From positions 620,001 through 684,000 of the forward strand of contig NZ_ARQF01000021.1 in NCBI RefSeq assembly GCF_000384815.1: 64,000 bases of DNA, read 5' to 3'. Shown here piece after piece: positions 8,407 to 16,999 of this stretch. The stretch is from Halodesulfovibrio aestuarii DSM 17919 = ATCC 29578. Its GTDB lineage: Bacteria; Desulfobacterota; Desulfovibrionia; Desulfovibrionales; Desulfovibrionaceae. The stretch's first letter is position 1; each line of letters opens with the position of its first letter. A program made the translations under genes and the position numbers. Under the pieces are notes generated by a model. It saw nothing but the letters and a program-made list of their open reading frames with translations, made no database searches and had not been told where the DNA came from.

Positions 8407-10821
8407 GTGGCGGATTTTCGTAGTGCCTTGTCTTCTGGTGAGTTTTTATTTTTCGATGGTGCAATGGGAACTATGCTGCAAGCACGCGGGTTGACTGCTG
8501 GCGTGAGTCCGGAAGTCTGGTGCATGTCAAACCCTGATGTTTTGCAGGGAGTGCATTGTGATTATGCTCGTGCTGGTGCCAATGTTCTCACTACTAATAC
8601 CTTTGGTGGAACTTCTTTTAAGTTACCGGAGGGTATGGATGTTGTCGGCTTTAACCGGGAAATGGCTGCCGCTGCCAAACGTGCTGCCGTTGAATCTGGC
8701 AGGGACGTTTATGTAGCCGGTAGCGTTGGTCCTACTGGACATTTTCTACGCCCTTTGGGTGATGTTGAATTTGCAACACTCGTTGATTCATATAAAGAAC
8801 AAATTTCCGGCCTTGTAGAAGGCGGTATTGATCTTATTATTTGTGAAACCCACTTTGACGTTGCAGAGTTGCGTGCTGCAGTTGTGGCTGTACGCGAAGT
8901 TTGCGATTTACCTGTTGGGGCCTCAATGACATTCGAAAACGGAATGTCATTAACAGGTTCTTCTCCGGAAGTTTTTGTTGAGACTATGCTTAACATGGGG
9001 GTTGATTTTGTAGCAACAAACTGTAGCGCAGGGCCGGAGCAAATGGTCCCTGTTGTGCAGGAAATGCTCGAATACTCAACGGTACCTGTGTTGGTTATGC
9101 CAAATGCAGGTCTTCCTGAACTTGATGAAAATGGCAATACTGTTTTCCGTCTCGACCCCGATTCTTTTGCAACGCAGACAAAAGTGTTCGCTGAAATGGG
9201 GGCACGCTGTCTTGGTGGCTGTTGCGGCACTTCTCCTGATCACATCGCTGCTTTGGTAGCAGCTGTTGACGGATTGATTGCAAAGCCTGTCCTTCGTGAG
9301 ACAGATTGTTTTTGCATGACGTCTCGGTCTCAGGCTGTACGATTCGGTAAAGAACATCCAGCCCGCATTATTGGCGAACGAATTAACCCGACTGGAAAAA
9401 AGCAATTAATCGCTGAATTACAGAATGGTCAGCTTACTTCTGCTTTGATGTTTGCACAGGAGCAGCTTGACTGTGGAGCACCTGTTCTCGATGTGAACGT
9501 TGGCGCGCCAATGGTGGATGAAACTGTAATATTACCGGATCTGGTAGAAAAACTGGTATCACAGTTCCCTATACCTCTTTCTATCGATTCTTCGAATATG
9601 GATGCAGTTGAAGCTGGGCTTAAAGTGTATCCTGCTTCTGCTCTGGTAAACTCTATCAGCGGTGAGGAAGGGCGCTTGGAGCGTCTGGGGCCATTATGTA
9701 AAAAGTATGGTGCACCGTTTATCATGCTTCCTCTTACAGGCAGCAAGTTGCCTGTTGCCGCAAAAGACCGCATCGCCATTATTGATGCAATGTTGGAAAA
9801 AGTGGATACACTAGGTATTCCTCGTCGCCTTGTTATGGTCGATGTGCTTGCACTTGCTGTTTCTTCTAAGCCGGAAGCCGCGTTGGCGTGTCTTGAAACT
9901 GTTGAATACTGTACAACGCTTGGTCTGCCGACCACTATCGGGCTTTCAAATATTTCTTTTGGGTTACCAGCGAGACCGTTGCTGAATGGCACCTTTTTAG
10001 CCATGGCTGTGTCAAAAGGACTGAGTTCCTGTATCGCTCATCCGGGCAATCCGCAGATTTGTGAAACTCTTGCTGCAGCTGAAGTTTTACTTGGCCGTGA
10101 CGAAAACGCAGCACACTTCATTGCAGGTTTTTCTGGCTGGAAGGCTGGAACAGGAACCGTTGTTGCTGGTGGATCAGTTACAAGCAGTGCTGCTACAACA
10201 GTATTTGAAGCGGTCGTAAAAGGTAGTAAGGATGCTGTCATCGGGCTTATTGAAGCCGAGCTGAAAAAGAAGAAAGAGCCGTTTGAAATTGTAAACGGTA
10301 TGCTTATTCCAGCGATTACTGAAGTCGGGATGAAGTATGAGCGTAAGGAGTATTTCTTACCGCAGCTTCTTCGTTCTGCTGAAACCATGCAGCACGGTTT
10401 TTCTTTGTTGCGTCCTCTGTTGGAAAAAGATGCAGCTGCAACTGTCCGTCCTAAAGTAATAATGGCAACGGTTGAAGGTGACATTCATGATATTGGTAAA
10501 AATATCGTATGCTTAATGCTTGGCAACCATGGCTTTGACGTGGTTGACCTTGGTAAGGATGTTAAAGCAGAAACCATTGTTGATGCGGCTGCAGAGCATG
10601 GCGCTAAAATTATTGGACTTTCTGCCTTGATGACGACGACAATGGTTCGTATGGAAGACACTGTTTCACTGCTGAAAGAACGTGGCATGGATGATGTAAA
10701 GGTAATGATTGGCGGGGCGGTTGTAACTGCTGCTTTTGCTGATACTATCGGCGCTCATGGCTACTCTGAAGATGCAGTGTCTGCTGTGCGAGTTGCTCAA
10801 TCTTTCATAGAGGAGAAGTAG
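8407..10821 (+). CDS. metH: Cobalamin-dependent methionine synthase, short form lacking the activation domain
   Basis: Transfers a methyl group from methyltetrahydrofolate to homocysteine through cobalamin. Domains in order: homocysteine-binding domain (residues 1 to about 290) with zinc-ligand Cys in ATNCSAGP and GGCCGT; pterin-binding domain from about 318 (IIGERINPTGKK); B12 cap and B12-binding domain with the DxHxxG motif in EGDIHDIGKNIV at about 691. It ends right after the B12 domain: at 804 residues it lacks the C-terminal SAM-binding reactivation domain of the roughly 1,230-residue E. coli enzyme, so reactivation would need a separate protein. I start at GTG 8407, six bases after AGGAG; a TTG at 8401 is too close. 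It is the first gene of a six-gene operon. Confidence 0.95.
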   Translation: MADFRSALSSGEFLFFDGAMGTMLQARGLTAGVSPEVWCMSNPDVLQGVHCDYARAGANVLTTNTFGGTSFKLPEGMDVVGFNREMAAAAKRAAVESGRDVYVAGSVGPTGHFLRPLGDVEFATLVDSYKEQISGLVEGGIDLIICETHFDVAELRAAVVAVREVCDLPVGASMTFENGMSLTGSSPEVFVETMLNMGVDFVATNCSAGPEQMVPVVQEMLEYSTVPVLVMPNAGLPELDENGNTVFRLDPDSFATQTKVFAEMGARCLGGCCGTSPDHIAALVAAVDGLIAKPVLRETDCFCMTSRSQAVRFGKEHPARIIGERINPTGKKQLIAELQNGQLTSALMFAQEQLDCGAPVLDVNVGAPMVDETVILPDLVEKLVSQFPIPLSIDSSNMDAVEAGLKVYPASALVNSISGEEGRLERLGPLCKKYGAPFIMLPLTGSKLPVAAKDRIAIIDAMLEKVDTLGIPRRLVMVDVLALAVSSKPEAALACLETVEYCTTLGLPTTIGLSNISFGLPARPLLNGTFLAMAVSKGLSSCIAHPGNPQICETLAAAEVLLGRDENAAHFIAGFSGWKAGTGTVVAGGSVTSSAATTVFEAVVKGSKDAVIGLIEAELKKKKEPFEIVNGMLIPAITEVGMKYERKEYFLPQLLRSAETMQHGFSLLRPLLEKDAAATVRPKVIMATVEGDIHDIGKNIVCLMLGNHGFDVVDLGKDVKAETIVDAAAEHGAKIIGLSALMTTTMVRMEDTVSLLKERGMDDVKVMIGGAVVTAAFADTIGAHGYSEDAVSAVRVAQSFIEEK

Positions 10822-10826
10822 TCAGC

Positions 10827-11318
10827 ATGAAATCTATTAAATCCATAATGCGTATCGCGTTCTTGTGCACGGCATTTGCCGTTGTTCTTGGAGTACAGTC
10901 TGCTGTGGCAGAACCTCTAAAAAAAGCGGATACCGCAGAAGTTATTAAGCTCATAAACAGCGGCAAGGGCAAAGTTACCGTTGTGAATTTTTGGGCTTCA
11001 TGGTGTCCGCCATGCCGTGAAGAACTGCCGGATTTAAAAAAGACTCGTGCTGCATTTTCCGGTGACGACTTGTTGTTGCTCGGCGTTTCTGTGGATGAAA
11101 ACGCTGCGGCTGCTGAAAAGGCTGTAAAAGAATTCGGGCTGAATTACCCTGTGGTTCTTGCCGAATCTGATGTTTATGAGACGTTTGGAATTAAGTCTAT
11201 TCCACGCCTTCTTATATACAATACAAAGGGAAAGCTTCTTGTTGATCACGTAGGTCCTGTTAGCTTCAAGGATTTAAAAGTGCTCATCGATCAAGTCTTA
11301 AAGGGAAAACAGAAATAA
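10827..11318 (+). CDS. Periplasmic TlpA/ResA-like thioredoxin
   Basis: A 163-residue thiol-disulfide oxidoreductase. It has a signal peptide (MRIAFLCTAFAVVLGVQSAVA, cleavage near residue 28) and a thioredoxin fold with the active-site WCPPC (Cys60 and Cys63), then the TlpA/ResA-type VSVDENAAAAEKAV and cis-Pro loop SIPRLLIY. Family members reduce periplasmic disulfides, often for cytochrome c maturation or to protect exported proteins. It lies six bases after metH, and its stop overlaps the ATG of the next gene (TAATG), so it is translationally coupled. A specific target is not indicated by the context. Confidence 0.88.
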   Translation: MKSIKSIMRIAFLCTAFAVVLGVQSAVAEPLKKADTAEVIKLINSGKGKVTVVNFWASWCPPCREELPDLKKTRAAFSGDDLLLLGVSVDENAAAAEKAVKEFGLNYPVVLAESDVYETFGIKSIPRLLIYNTKGKLLVDHVGPVSFKDLKVLIDQVLKGKQK

Positions 11319-11809
11319 TGTCTGAGCCGTTTATTCGCAAAGCACAGATGCGGGACGTGAAGGTGATTCATAACCTGCTGTTAACGTGCTCTAGTCAAGG
11401 TGTCCTTCTTCCTCGCTCATTAACTCAATTGTACAATTGCCTGCGAGAATTTAATGTCTTAGATCCTGGTGACGGGGGAGATATTATCGGGTGTTGTGCT
11501 CTTTCTATTGTTTGGGAAGGGTTAGCAGAAATCCGTTCCCTTATTGTAGACGAAAAAGCGCGTCGTGGTGGGTACGGTCGTGAGCTTGTAGATGAGTGTA
11601 TAGACGAAGCTCGCAGATTAGGTATTTACAAAATCTTCACTCTCACCTATCAAGATGCCTTTTTTCAGAAGCTAGGCTTTGTTGAAGTGTCGAAGGAAGT
11701 ACTGCCTCAAAAGATTTGGGCAGATTGTGTTAATTGTCCTAAATTCCCAGAGTGTGACGAAATCGCCATGCTCTTAGAGATACAACCAGAGAATTCTGGA
11801 GAGAGTTAA
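11318..11809 (+). CDS. argA: Short-form N-acetylglutamate synthase (GNAT acetyltransferase)
   Basis: A 163-residue GNAT-family acetyltransferase. It begins IRKAQMRDVKVIHNLL, has the acetyl-CoA binding loop RRGGYGRELVDE (about 86-97) after LAEIRSLIV, and ends with a Cys-containing motif CVNCPKFPECDEIAM. That tail is characteristic of the short, kinase-domain-free N-acetylglutamate synthases that perform the first step of arginine synthesis in many delta-proteobacteria. The call is by family resemblance; another small GNAT activity cannot be excluded. Its start and stop both overlap neighbours (TAATG), so it is tightly coupled with the thioredoxin gene and hpt. Confidence 0.78.
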   Translation: MSEPFIRKAQMRDVKVIHNLLLTCSSQGVLLPRSLTQLYNCLREFNVLDPGDGGDIIGCCALSIVWEGLAEIRSLIVDEKARRGGYGRELVDECIDEARRLGIYKIFTLTYQDAFFQKLGFVEVSKEVLPQKIWADCVNCPKFPECDEIAMLLEIQPENSGES

Positions 11810-12339
11810 TGGAAATCAAGGAACTTACAGTAGTTTATAGCGAAGAACAGATTCAGGAACGTGTAAAAGAGCTTGCAGAGCAGATCAATAATGACTTCGA
11901 GGGAAAAGACCTTGTTGTCGTTTGTGTGCTTAAAGGTGCTTTCATGTTTTTCTCTGATTTATTAAAGCATCTCACCGTTAAGCCCGAAATAGACTTTGTG
12001 CGTTGCGCAAGCTATGGCAACAGCACAAACAGTTCTAAAACAGTTTCTTTCACTAAAGACCTCGAAGTTTCTATTAAGGGAAAACATGTTCTCATCGTGG
12101 AAGACATTGTTGACACTGGTCATACTATTGCCTTCCTCATGTCTCAGCTTAAAGCTCGTGGTGCAGATTCTCTTAAACTTGCTTCTATTGTAGAAAAAGT
12201 TGAGCGTCGCGAAATTGATGTCGTTGTTGATTACCCGGGTTTTACTCTGGAAAAAGGGTTTATTGTCGGGTATGGAATGGACTACGCTGAAAAATATCGT
12301 GAGTTGGGAGCTATTTACGAAGCTACTGTAATCGAATAA
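11809..12339 (+). CDS. hpt: Hypoxanthine phosphoribosyltransferase
   Basis: Purine salvage enzyme converting hypoxanthine (and often guanine) with PRPP to the nucleotide. The 176-residue protein has the PRPP-binding signature VLIVEDIVDTGHT at about residues 93-105, where the two acidic residues bind the ribose. It also has LKGAFMFFSDLL near the N-terminus and GFIVGYGMDYAEKYREL near the C-terminus, both typical of bacterial HPRTs. Its ATG overlaps the stop of argA. It is followed after 30 bases by the zinc-ribbon gene in the same operon. Confidence 0.95.
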   Translation: MEIKELTVVYSEEQIQERVKELAEQINNDFEGKDLVVVCVLKGAFMFFSDLLKHLTVKPEIDFVRCASYGNSTNSSKTVSFTKDLEVSIKGKHVLIVEDIVDTGHTIAFLMSQLKARGADSLKLASIVEKVERREIDVVVDYPGFTLEKGFIVGYGMDYAEKYRELGAIYEATVIE

Positions 12340-12369
12340 CGGTTTTTGAAAACGTAATTGGGAAGCGTT

Positions 12370-13182
12370 ATGCACATTACCTGTCCAAATTGTTCTACCA
12401 AGTTTAGTCTTCCAGATGAAATGTTCAAAGACGGAGCACAAGCTCGTTGCACAGTGTGCGATGAAGTCTTTCCTCTTATTCAACCTGCTGAACATAATGT
12501 TGAAGTAGAATCTCAAGAAGAAATATCTTTCTCTGAATCGCCAGAAATGGAAGAAACCATTGCTCCAGATGGCAACATGGATGCACTTATTGGAGAGGAA
12601 GGTACATTTGGGCTTGGCGAACCTAAGAAAAAGAAAAAATCCGGTAAGGGTTGTCTTGTCTTTTTCTTGATTCTTCTTCTACTGGGTGGAGCTTGTGCTG
12701 GTGCGTGGTATTTTGCACCAGAACTTGTTAACCGGTTCCTGCCTATGAAGGAAAAAGCCCAGAGTGGCCCTGTAACCGTTGCGAATGATGTTTCCCGCAT
12801 TTCACTCAAAAACATTAGCCAATACTACATTACAAATGAGAAAATTGGTCAGATTTTTGTTATCGAAGGTGATGCAGAAAACCGTTTTGGTGTTCCTAAG
12901 GAACTCATTAAGGTGGAGGCAACATTGTACGATGCAAATAATGTAGCGATTGTCGCTAAGCAACAGCTTGCTGGTTCCAGTGTTTCTTTGTTCCAGCTTC
13001 AGGTTTTAGCTAAAGAAGAGCTTGCTGATGCGCTGAATAACAAAGTTGAGATCTTGACTAACAACACCAACGTGATGCCTACAAAATCTGTTCATTTTAT
13101 GGTGGTTTTTTATGATCCGCCTAAGGGTGTTGCAGAGTTTGGGGTGAAGGTTGTTGAAGCTAAGAATCCTCCTGTTCAGTAG
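12370..13182 (+). CDS. Zinc-ribbon membrane protein (MJ0042 ribbon plus DUF3426-like domain)
   Basis: A 270-residue protein of unknown function. An N-terminal MJ0042-type zinc ribbon (CPNC ... CTVC within the first 30 residues) is followed by an acidic linker, a basic stretch KKKKKSGKGC, one membrane segment (LVFFLILLLLGGACAGAWYF, about residues 98-117) and a C-terminal domain of about 140 residues predicted outside the cytoplasm that resembles DUF3426. I start at ATG 12370, nine bases downstream of a GGAAG; an in-frame TTG at 12358 is less likely. It lies between hpt and radA, with seven bases before the radA GTG. Confidence 0.8.
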   Translation: MHITCPNCSTKFSLPDEMFKDGAQARCTVCDEVFPLIQPAEHNVEVESQEEISFSESPEMEETIAPDGNMDALIGEEGTFGLGEPKKKKKSGKGCLVFFLILLLLGGACAGAWYFAPELVNRFLPMKEKAQSGPVTVANDVSRISLKNISQYYITNEKIGQIFVIEGDAENRFGVPKELIKVEATLYDANNVAIVAKQQLAGSSVSLFQLQVLAKEELADALNNKVEILTNNTNVMPTKSVHFMVVFYDPPKGVAEFGVKVVEAKNPPVQ

Positions 13183-13188
13183 TATACA

Positions 13189-14538
13189 GTGAAGACTCGC
13201 GAAATATATATTTGCTCCGCTTGTGGTGCTTCTTCAGCACAATGGCGTGGGCAATGTCCGAAATGTAAGGAGTGGAACACTCTTGAGGCCCGCACTGTTT
13301 CGAAAGAGCAGGCCAAAAGGCGTGGTTCCACTCCTTTAGTCTCTTCAGGGTCTGCCATTATTCCTCTTCGTGATGTGAAAGAAGATGACCATACCCCTTT
13401 TGGGACGGGCATGGCTGAGCTGGATCGCATCCTCGGTTCCGGTCTTGTGCCGGGAGCGGCTTTGTTGATCGGTGGCGAGCCGGGAATTGGTAAATCAACG
13501 TTGCTGCTGCAAGTGGCTGGGGGTGTTGCTGAGTCCGGTAAACAGGTGTTGTATGTTTCCGGTGAAGAGTCATTGGGGCAACTTCGCGCCCGTGCAGCCC
13601 GCCTTGACGCTCTGGACGAAAATCTTACCGCGATTTCTACTTCTAAGTTAGATGATGTTCTACCAGTGCTGGAATCATCGAACCCGCCGGACTTGCTGAT
13701 TGTTGATTCAGTCCAGACTATTTCATCGCTTCGGGTGGAAGGACTGCCCGGTAGTGTAACGCAGGTTCGTGCGGTATCGATTGAACTTATTGAAACATGC
13801 AAGCGGGTAGGCATTTCTTTGTTGCTTGTGGGACATGTTACAAAAGATGGGCAGCTTGCGGGGCCAAAACTCCTTGAGCATATGGTAGATACTGTAATCT
13901 CCATTGAGGGTGATCGCAGGCAGATGTACCGCATGATGCGTGTCATAAAAAACCGTTTTGGTCCTAATCAGGAACTTATTGTTTTTGAAATGGTGCAGGA
14001 CGGTATGCAGATTGTGGATGACCCTTCAACTTATTTTCTTGGTGCGCGCGACCCGCAGCTATCCGGCACAGCTGTTGTTATGGCTGTTGACGGGCAGCGT
14101 CCATTTGCCGTTGAAGTTCAGGCTCTGGTGAGTCGCAGCTATCTTTCTATCCCACGCCGTACTGGACTCGGTTTTGATGTGAATAGACTGCATCTGTTGC
14201 TTGCGGTGCTGGAGAAACGTCTGCGTCTAAATTTTGCAGAGGTCGATATATATGCGAAAGTTGGCGGCGGGATGAAGCTGCAAGACCCGGGGATGGATCT
14301 TGCTTTGATTGCTGCTGTGCTTTCTTCTTTTTATGATCTTCCACTTCCTTCTAAGTCGGTATTATGGGGTGAGGTAGATTTGAACGGTCAGGTACGTCCT
14401 GTGGCGTCACATGATATCAGACAGCGTCAGGCCGCTAGACTTGGGTACCGTCCTATATTATGTCCTGAATCAGAGCCGGAAACAGGACTGCGCACGATTG
14501 TTCAGTTGCAGGAAGCTCTTTTTAGTAAAAATGGGTAG
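13189..14538 (+). CDS. radA: DNA repair protein RadA
   Basis: RadA is a RecA-like DnaB-type helicase that helps branch migration and processing of recombination intermediates. The 449-residue protein has the N-terminal C4 zinc finger (CSACG ... CPKC), Walker A GEPGIGKST at about 96-104, Walker B LLIVDSVQT, the RadA-specific KNRFG motif at 254-258, and a C-terminal Lon-protease-like domain ending after the DIRQRQAARLGY segment. Start is a GTG at 13189 following the previous gene by six bases. The gene is the last of the metH operon; a terminator follows. Confidence 0.96.
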   Translation: MKTREIYICSACGASSAQWRGQCPKCKEWNTLEARTVSKEQAKRRGSTPLVSSGSAIIPLRDVKEDDHTPFGTGMAELDRILGSGLVPGAALLIGGEPGIGKSTLLLQVAGGVAESGKQVLYVSGEESLGQLRARAARLDALDENLTAISTSKLDDVLPVLESSNPPDLLIVDSVQTISSLRVEGLPGSVTQVRAVSIELIETCKRVGISLLLVGHVTKDGQLAGPKLLEHMVDTVISIEGDRRQMYRMMRVIKNRFGPNQELIVFEMVQDGMQIVDDPSTYFLGARDPQLSGTAVVMAVDGQRPFAVEVQALVSRSYLSIPRRTGLGFDVNRLHLLLAVLEKRLRLNFAEVDIYAKVGGGMKLQDPGMDLALIAAVLSSFYDLPLPSKSVLWGEVDLNGQVRPVASHDIRQRQAARLGYRPILCPESEPETGLRTIVQLQEALFSKNG

Positions 14539-14586
14539 CAGCGTACTCGTATACGTTGTCGTGTAGGGACGTTAAAAAGCAGCAGT

Positions 14587-14622
14587 ACACCAAAATTTCC
14601 TTGTGGGTTTTGGTGTTTTTTT
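14587..14622 (+). terminator. Factor-independent terminator after radA
   Basis: A 9-bp perfect stem (ACACCAAAA / TTTTGGTGT) with a 12-base loop is followed by a run of T. It closes the metH-radA operon. Confidence 0.85.
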
Positions 14623-14697
14623 GCCGCCTTTTTTTCGTGGGTATGAGTGTGAAAAGCGTATTGTGTTACTTCTCTTAGAGAATAAAGGCAAAATGTA

Positions 14698-16659
14698 ATG
14701 TTAGATGACACATGTGTGCAGCGTGGCAGCGTTGCTGATTACCAAAATCATTCAGGGCCGGCTCTTCATTCAGCTCAGGCCTCTTTTGATGCTCAACTGT
14801 ACACAATGTCTTATGTGCGACTTAGATTGCAATCTGATCTTGCAAGTGAAACTCCGGCTTCTATTTTTGCCGCACAGGAAGAACAGGGAACAGTTTTTTA
14901 TCTGCCAGAATTAACATTTCTGCCTACGCTCGATGAGTATACAGTCGGTGAGCGCTACCTGCAGTACCATGTTTTAGTAATTTCGCCGTTAGCATGCAGC
15001 GCTGAACCTAGCGGTTCAGTATTTGATTCTCTTGGCTCTGCTGAATTTGCCAAGCTGGGCACTACAGGGGATGATTGCTGCAAAAATGTTACGGATGTCT
15101 TTTCTCAATATTTTTTATCTGCAATAGGCCGTGGCCAGGCCGATTTCGCTGAAATATCAGAGGAGTTGCGAGAACTGTTGCAGCCTTTGTTTGTTGCACA
15201 GGATGTTTTGCAATCTTTCGATGTGCTTCCCAATTCGTCCTGTCAGTCTGAAGACGTTTATCGATCTGATGGTACCGTCCTACTACCGGTAGATGATGCT
15301 TCTGAGAAGGTTCCCGTTTCAACCGGCATGCGGGAAGAGGCTTTGGGCGTCGTTTCTGAACCGGAGGAGCATAACTCCGCGGTACCTATGTCCGATTTAG
15401 AATGTTCTAATGCACCTCGGGTTACGGACACCATGGACGTGGTTCCTTCCAGCATCTTGAACGAAAGTCGCTCCGGCTATCTTGCGAGTGTTTGCGACCA
15501 ACGTATGCCTTTTGTGGAAAGTGGGTCTCTTCGTGATTCGGATCCTTCTTTATTTGCTGCGGGCAGTAAAAAGTCTTTCGAAGATAGCGCAGTGTTGTCA
15601 GCCTGCAGTTCAGTAAAACCTTTTTCATGTAGAAAAAGGTCCTGCCTTACCCCTCTGCAATCAACCCAGGATGAAGATAAGCTGGATCGATTAATCTCCC
15701 ATGTAAGCGAATTGTCTCGGATACAGTCAAACTTATACGACTATGCGCTTGCGCATGACGATGATCGTTTGCGTAGTATGGCAGACGAATTTGACCGGCT
15801 ATACTCAGTACTGCGTGACTCAGCGTTAGAGTTACGTATGGTTTCTCTGAATCCGCTGCTTTTCTCTGTTAAGGATTGGGTCGAGGACTTTGTTCAATCT
15901 ATGGATAAGCAGTTATTATTCACGTTAGAGGGGGGGGATGTACAAGTTGATGCTGTTATTGCAGAACAAGTAACTGATGCGCTTGCTACATATTTTTCTA
16001 CAGCTATCCTGCCTTTCTTTGATGATGAAATTCTTTCTATTTCGCTTTCAGTTGAGTATTCTGGCACAGATATTCTGTTAGTTATGGAACATTCTGAATG
16101 CGCAATTCAGGGTTCAGAAGAAAACGTGATTATTTCAGAAGCATTACTTCGGTTACAGGCAGAAATCTTAGCGCTTCATGGAGGACTGGCTGTTGAGTGC
16201 GGTGATCAGAGCCTTCGTATCATAAAAGTTTGTTTCCCTGTGACGCAGGCAATGATTGAGGGGCTGGTCGTACAGTGCGGCGAAGAGCAATACATTGTTC
16301 CTATGAATCAGGTTGCTGAGTGCATTGATTGCAGTCCACGCATGGGGGTTGAAATTAAAGAGGATAAGGTCGTACTTGGTGGTGAGACTGTTCCTTATGT
16401 TCGTCTTCGTGAGTATGTAGATATTGATGGTAAGACAGAGCACGAGCAGTGTGTTGTGATTCAGTCTCTTTCAGGCACGTTCGGTTTAATTGTCGATGGT
16501 GTCGTGGGGGAACTGCAGGCGGCCATAAAGCCCGTAGGTGCTCTCTATAAGCATGTCGAAATGATTTCAGGCGTATCGGTGAAGTCAGATGGTATTCCGT
16601 GCCTTGTGTTGAACCTTCAACATCTGCAAATGGTTGCGGATTGTTTGGTTATAACTTGA
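14698..16659 (+). CDS. CheA-like protein lacking HPt and kinase motifs, with C-terminal CheW domain
   Basis: A 653-residue protein that follows the CheA domain plan but appears catalytically dead. Residues about 37-95 resemble the CheA P2-type domain (YVRLRLQSDL ... LPTLDEYTVGERYLQYHV). No His-phosphotransfer P1 domain precedes it. A long Ser/Asp-rich linker (about 175-325) leads to a P3-like dimerisation helix pair (KLDRLISHVSELSRIQ ... LELRMVSLNPLLFSV, about 328-395). The next part aligns with P4 but the N-box (HLVRNAIDHG-type) and the glycine-rich ATP boxes are missing. The C-terminus from about 517 is a CheW-like P5 domain (IEGLVVQCGEEQYIVPM, then FGLIVDGVVGE). It stands alone between radA and the sulfite reductase, with terminators on both sides and no other che gene nearby. 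Confidence 0.75.
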   Translation: MLDDTCVQRGSVADYQNHSGPALHSAQASFDAQLYTMSYVRLRLQSDLASETPASIFAAQEEQGTVFYLPELTFLPTLDEYTVGERYLQYHVLVISPLACSAEPSGSVFDSLGSAEFAKLGTTGDDCCKNVTDVFSQYFLSAIGRGQADFAEISEELRELLQPLFVAQDVLQSFDVLPNSSCQSEDVYRSDGTVLLPVDDASEKVPVSTGMREEALGVVSEPEEHNSAVPMSDLECSNAPRVTDTMDVVPSSILNESRSGYLASVCDQRMPFVESGSLRDSDPSLFAAGSKKSFEDSAVLSACSSVKPFSCRKRSCLTPLQSTQDEDKLDRLISHVSELSRIQSNLYDYALAHDDDRLRSMADEFDRLYSVLRDSALELRMVSLNPLLFSVKDWVEDFVQSMDKQLLFTLEGGDVQVDAVIAEQVTDALATYFSTAILPFFDDEILSISLSVEYSGTDILLVMEHSECAIQGSEENVIISEALLRLQAEILALHGGLAVECGDQSLRIIKVCFPVTQAMIEGLVVQCGEEQYIVPMNQVAECIDCSPRMGVEIKEDKVVLGGETVPYVRLREYVDIDGKTEHEQCVVIQSLSGTFGLIVDGVVGELQAAIKPVGALYKHVEMISGVSVKSDGIPCLVLNLQHLQMVADCLVIT

Positions 16660-16731
16660 GAAAATATATAATTGAGCAATCAAACAACTTTGTAAAAAAT
16701 TATTTTTTCATTTAATTTGGTGAAATTGTTT

Positions 16732-16768
16732 AAAAAGACAAATAGTTATCTATTTGTCTTTTTGTTTT
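16732..16768 (+). terminator. Terminator after the CheA-like gene
   Basis: A 12-bp perfect stem (AAAGACAAATAG / CTATTTGTCTTT) with a TTAT loop and a T-rich tail, 73 bases after the CheA-like stop codon. Confidence 0.85.
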
Positions 16769-16999
16769 ATCTAAGAATGTTAAAGTGATGTTTACATAGT
16801 GATGTGCTAACTTATTAAAAGATAAGTATATTTTATGTACTTAATCTAAGTGTTAATCGCTTAACCAAGCACAAAGTTTAGTAAGCATGGACAGGAGCGC
16901 AGCTGTAGTGTAAAAATCCACAAAATTAAAAGCAAAAGTTCTTTTAAAGCACACCCATAATTATATTATAATAAAAATAACTATTAAGAAGGGCATGAT
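16769..16999 (+). promoter_or_regulatory. Leader region of the sulfite reductase gene with palindromes and a -10 box
   Basis: An AT-rich non-coding stretch upstream of the sulfite reductase. It has a TATAAT at 16967-16972 (about 28 bases before the ATG, -35 weak), the palindrome GTTAA TCGC TTAAC at 16852-16865, and a longer imperfect inverted repeat from about 16820 to 16846 (GATAAGTA ... TACTTAATC). The palindromes look like possible regulator-binding sites. No small ORF with a ribosome-binding site was seen. AAGAAGG at 16985 is the ribosome-binding site. Confidence 0.4.

Noticed and set aside
9429-10004. Long minus-strand frame opposite metH
   Set aside because: Antisense to conserved metH coding sequence with no independent support.
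13176-13946. Long minus-strand open frame opposite radA
   Set aside because: It is the antisense shadow of radA, has Ser/Arg-rich low-information composition and no ribosome-binding site or family match.
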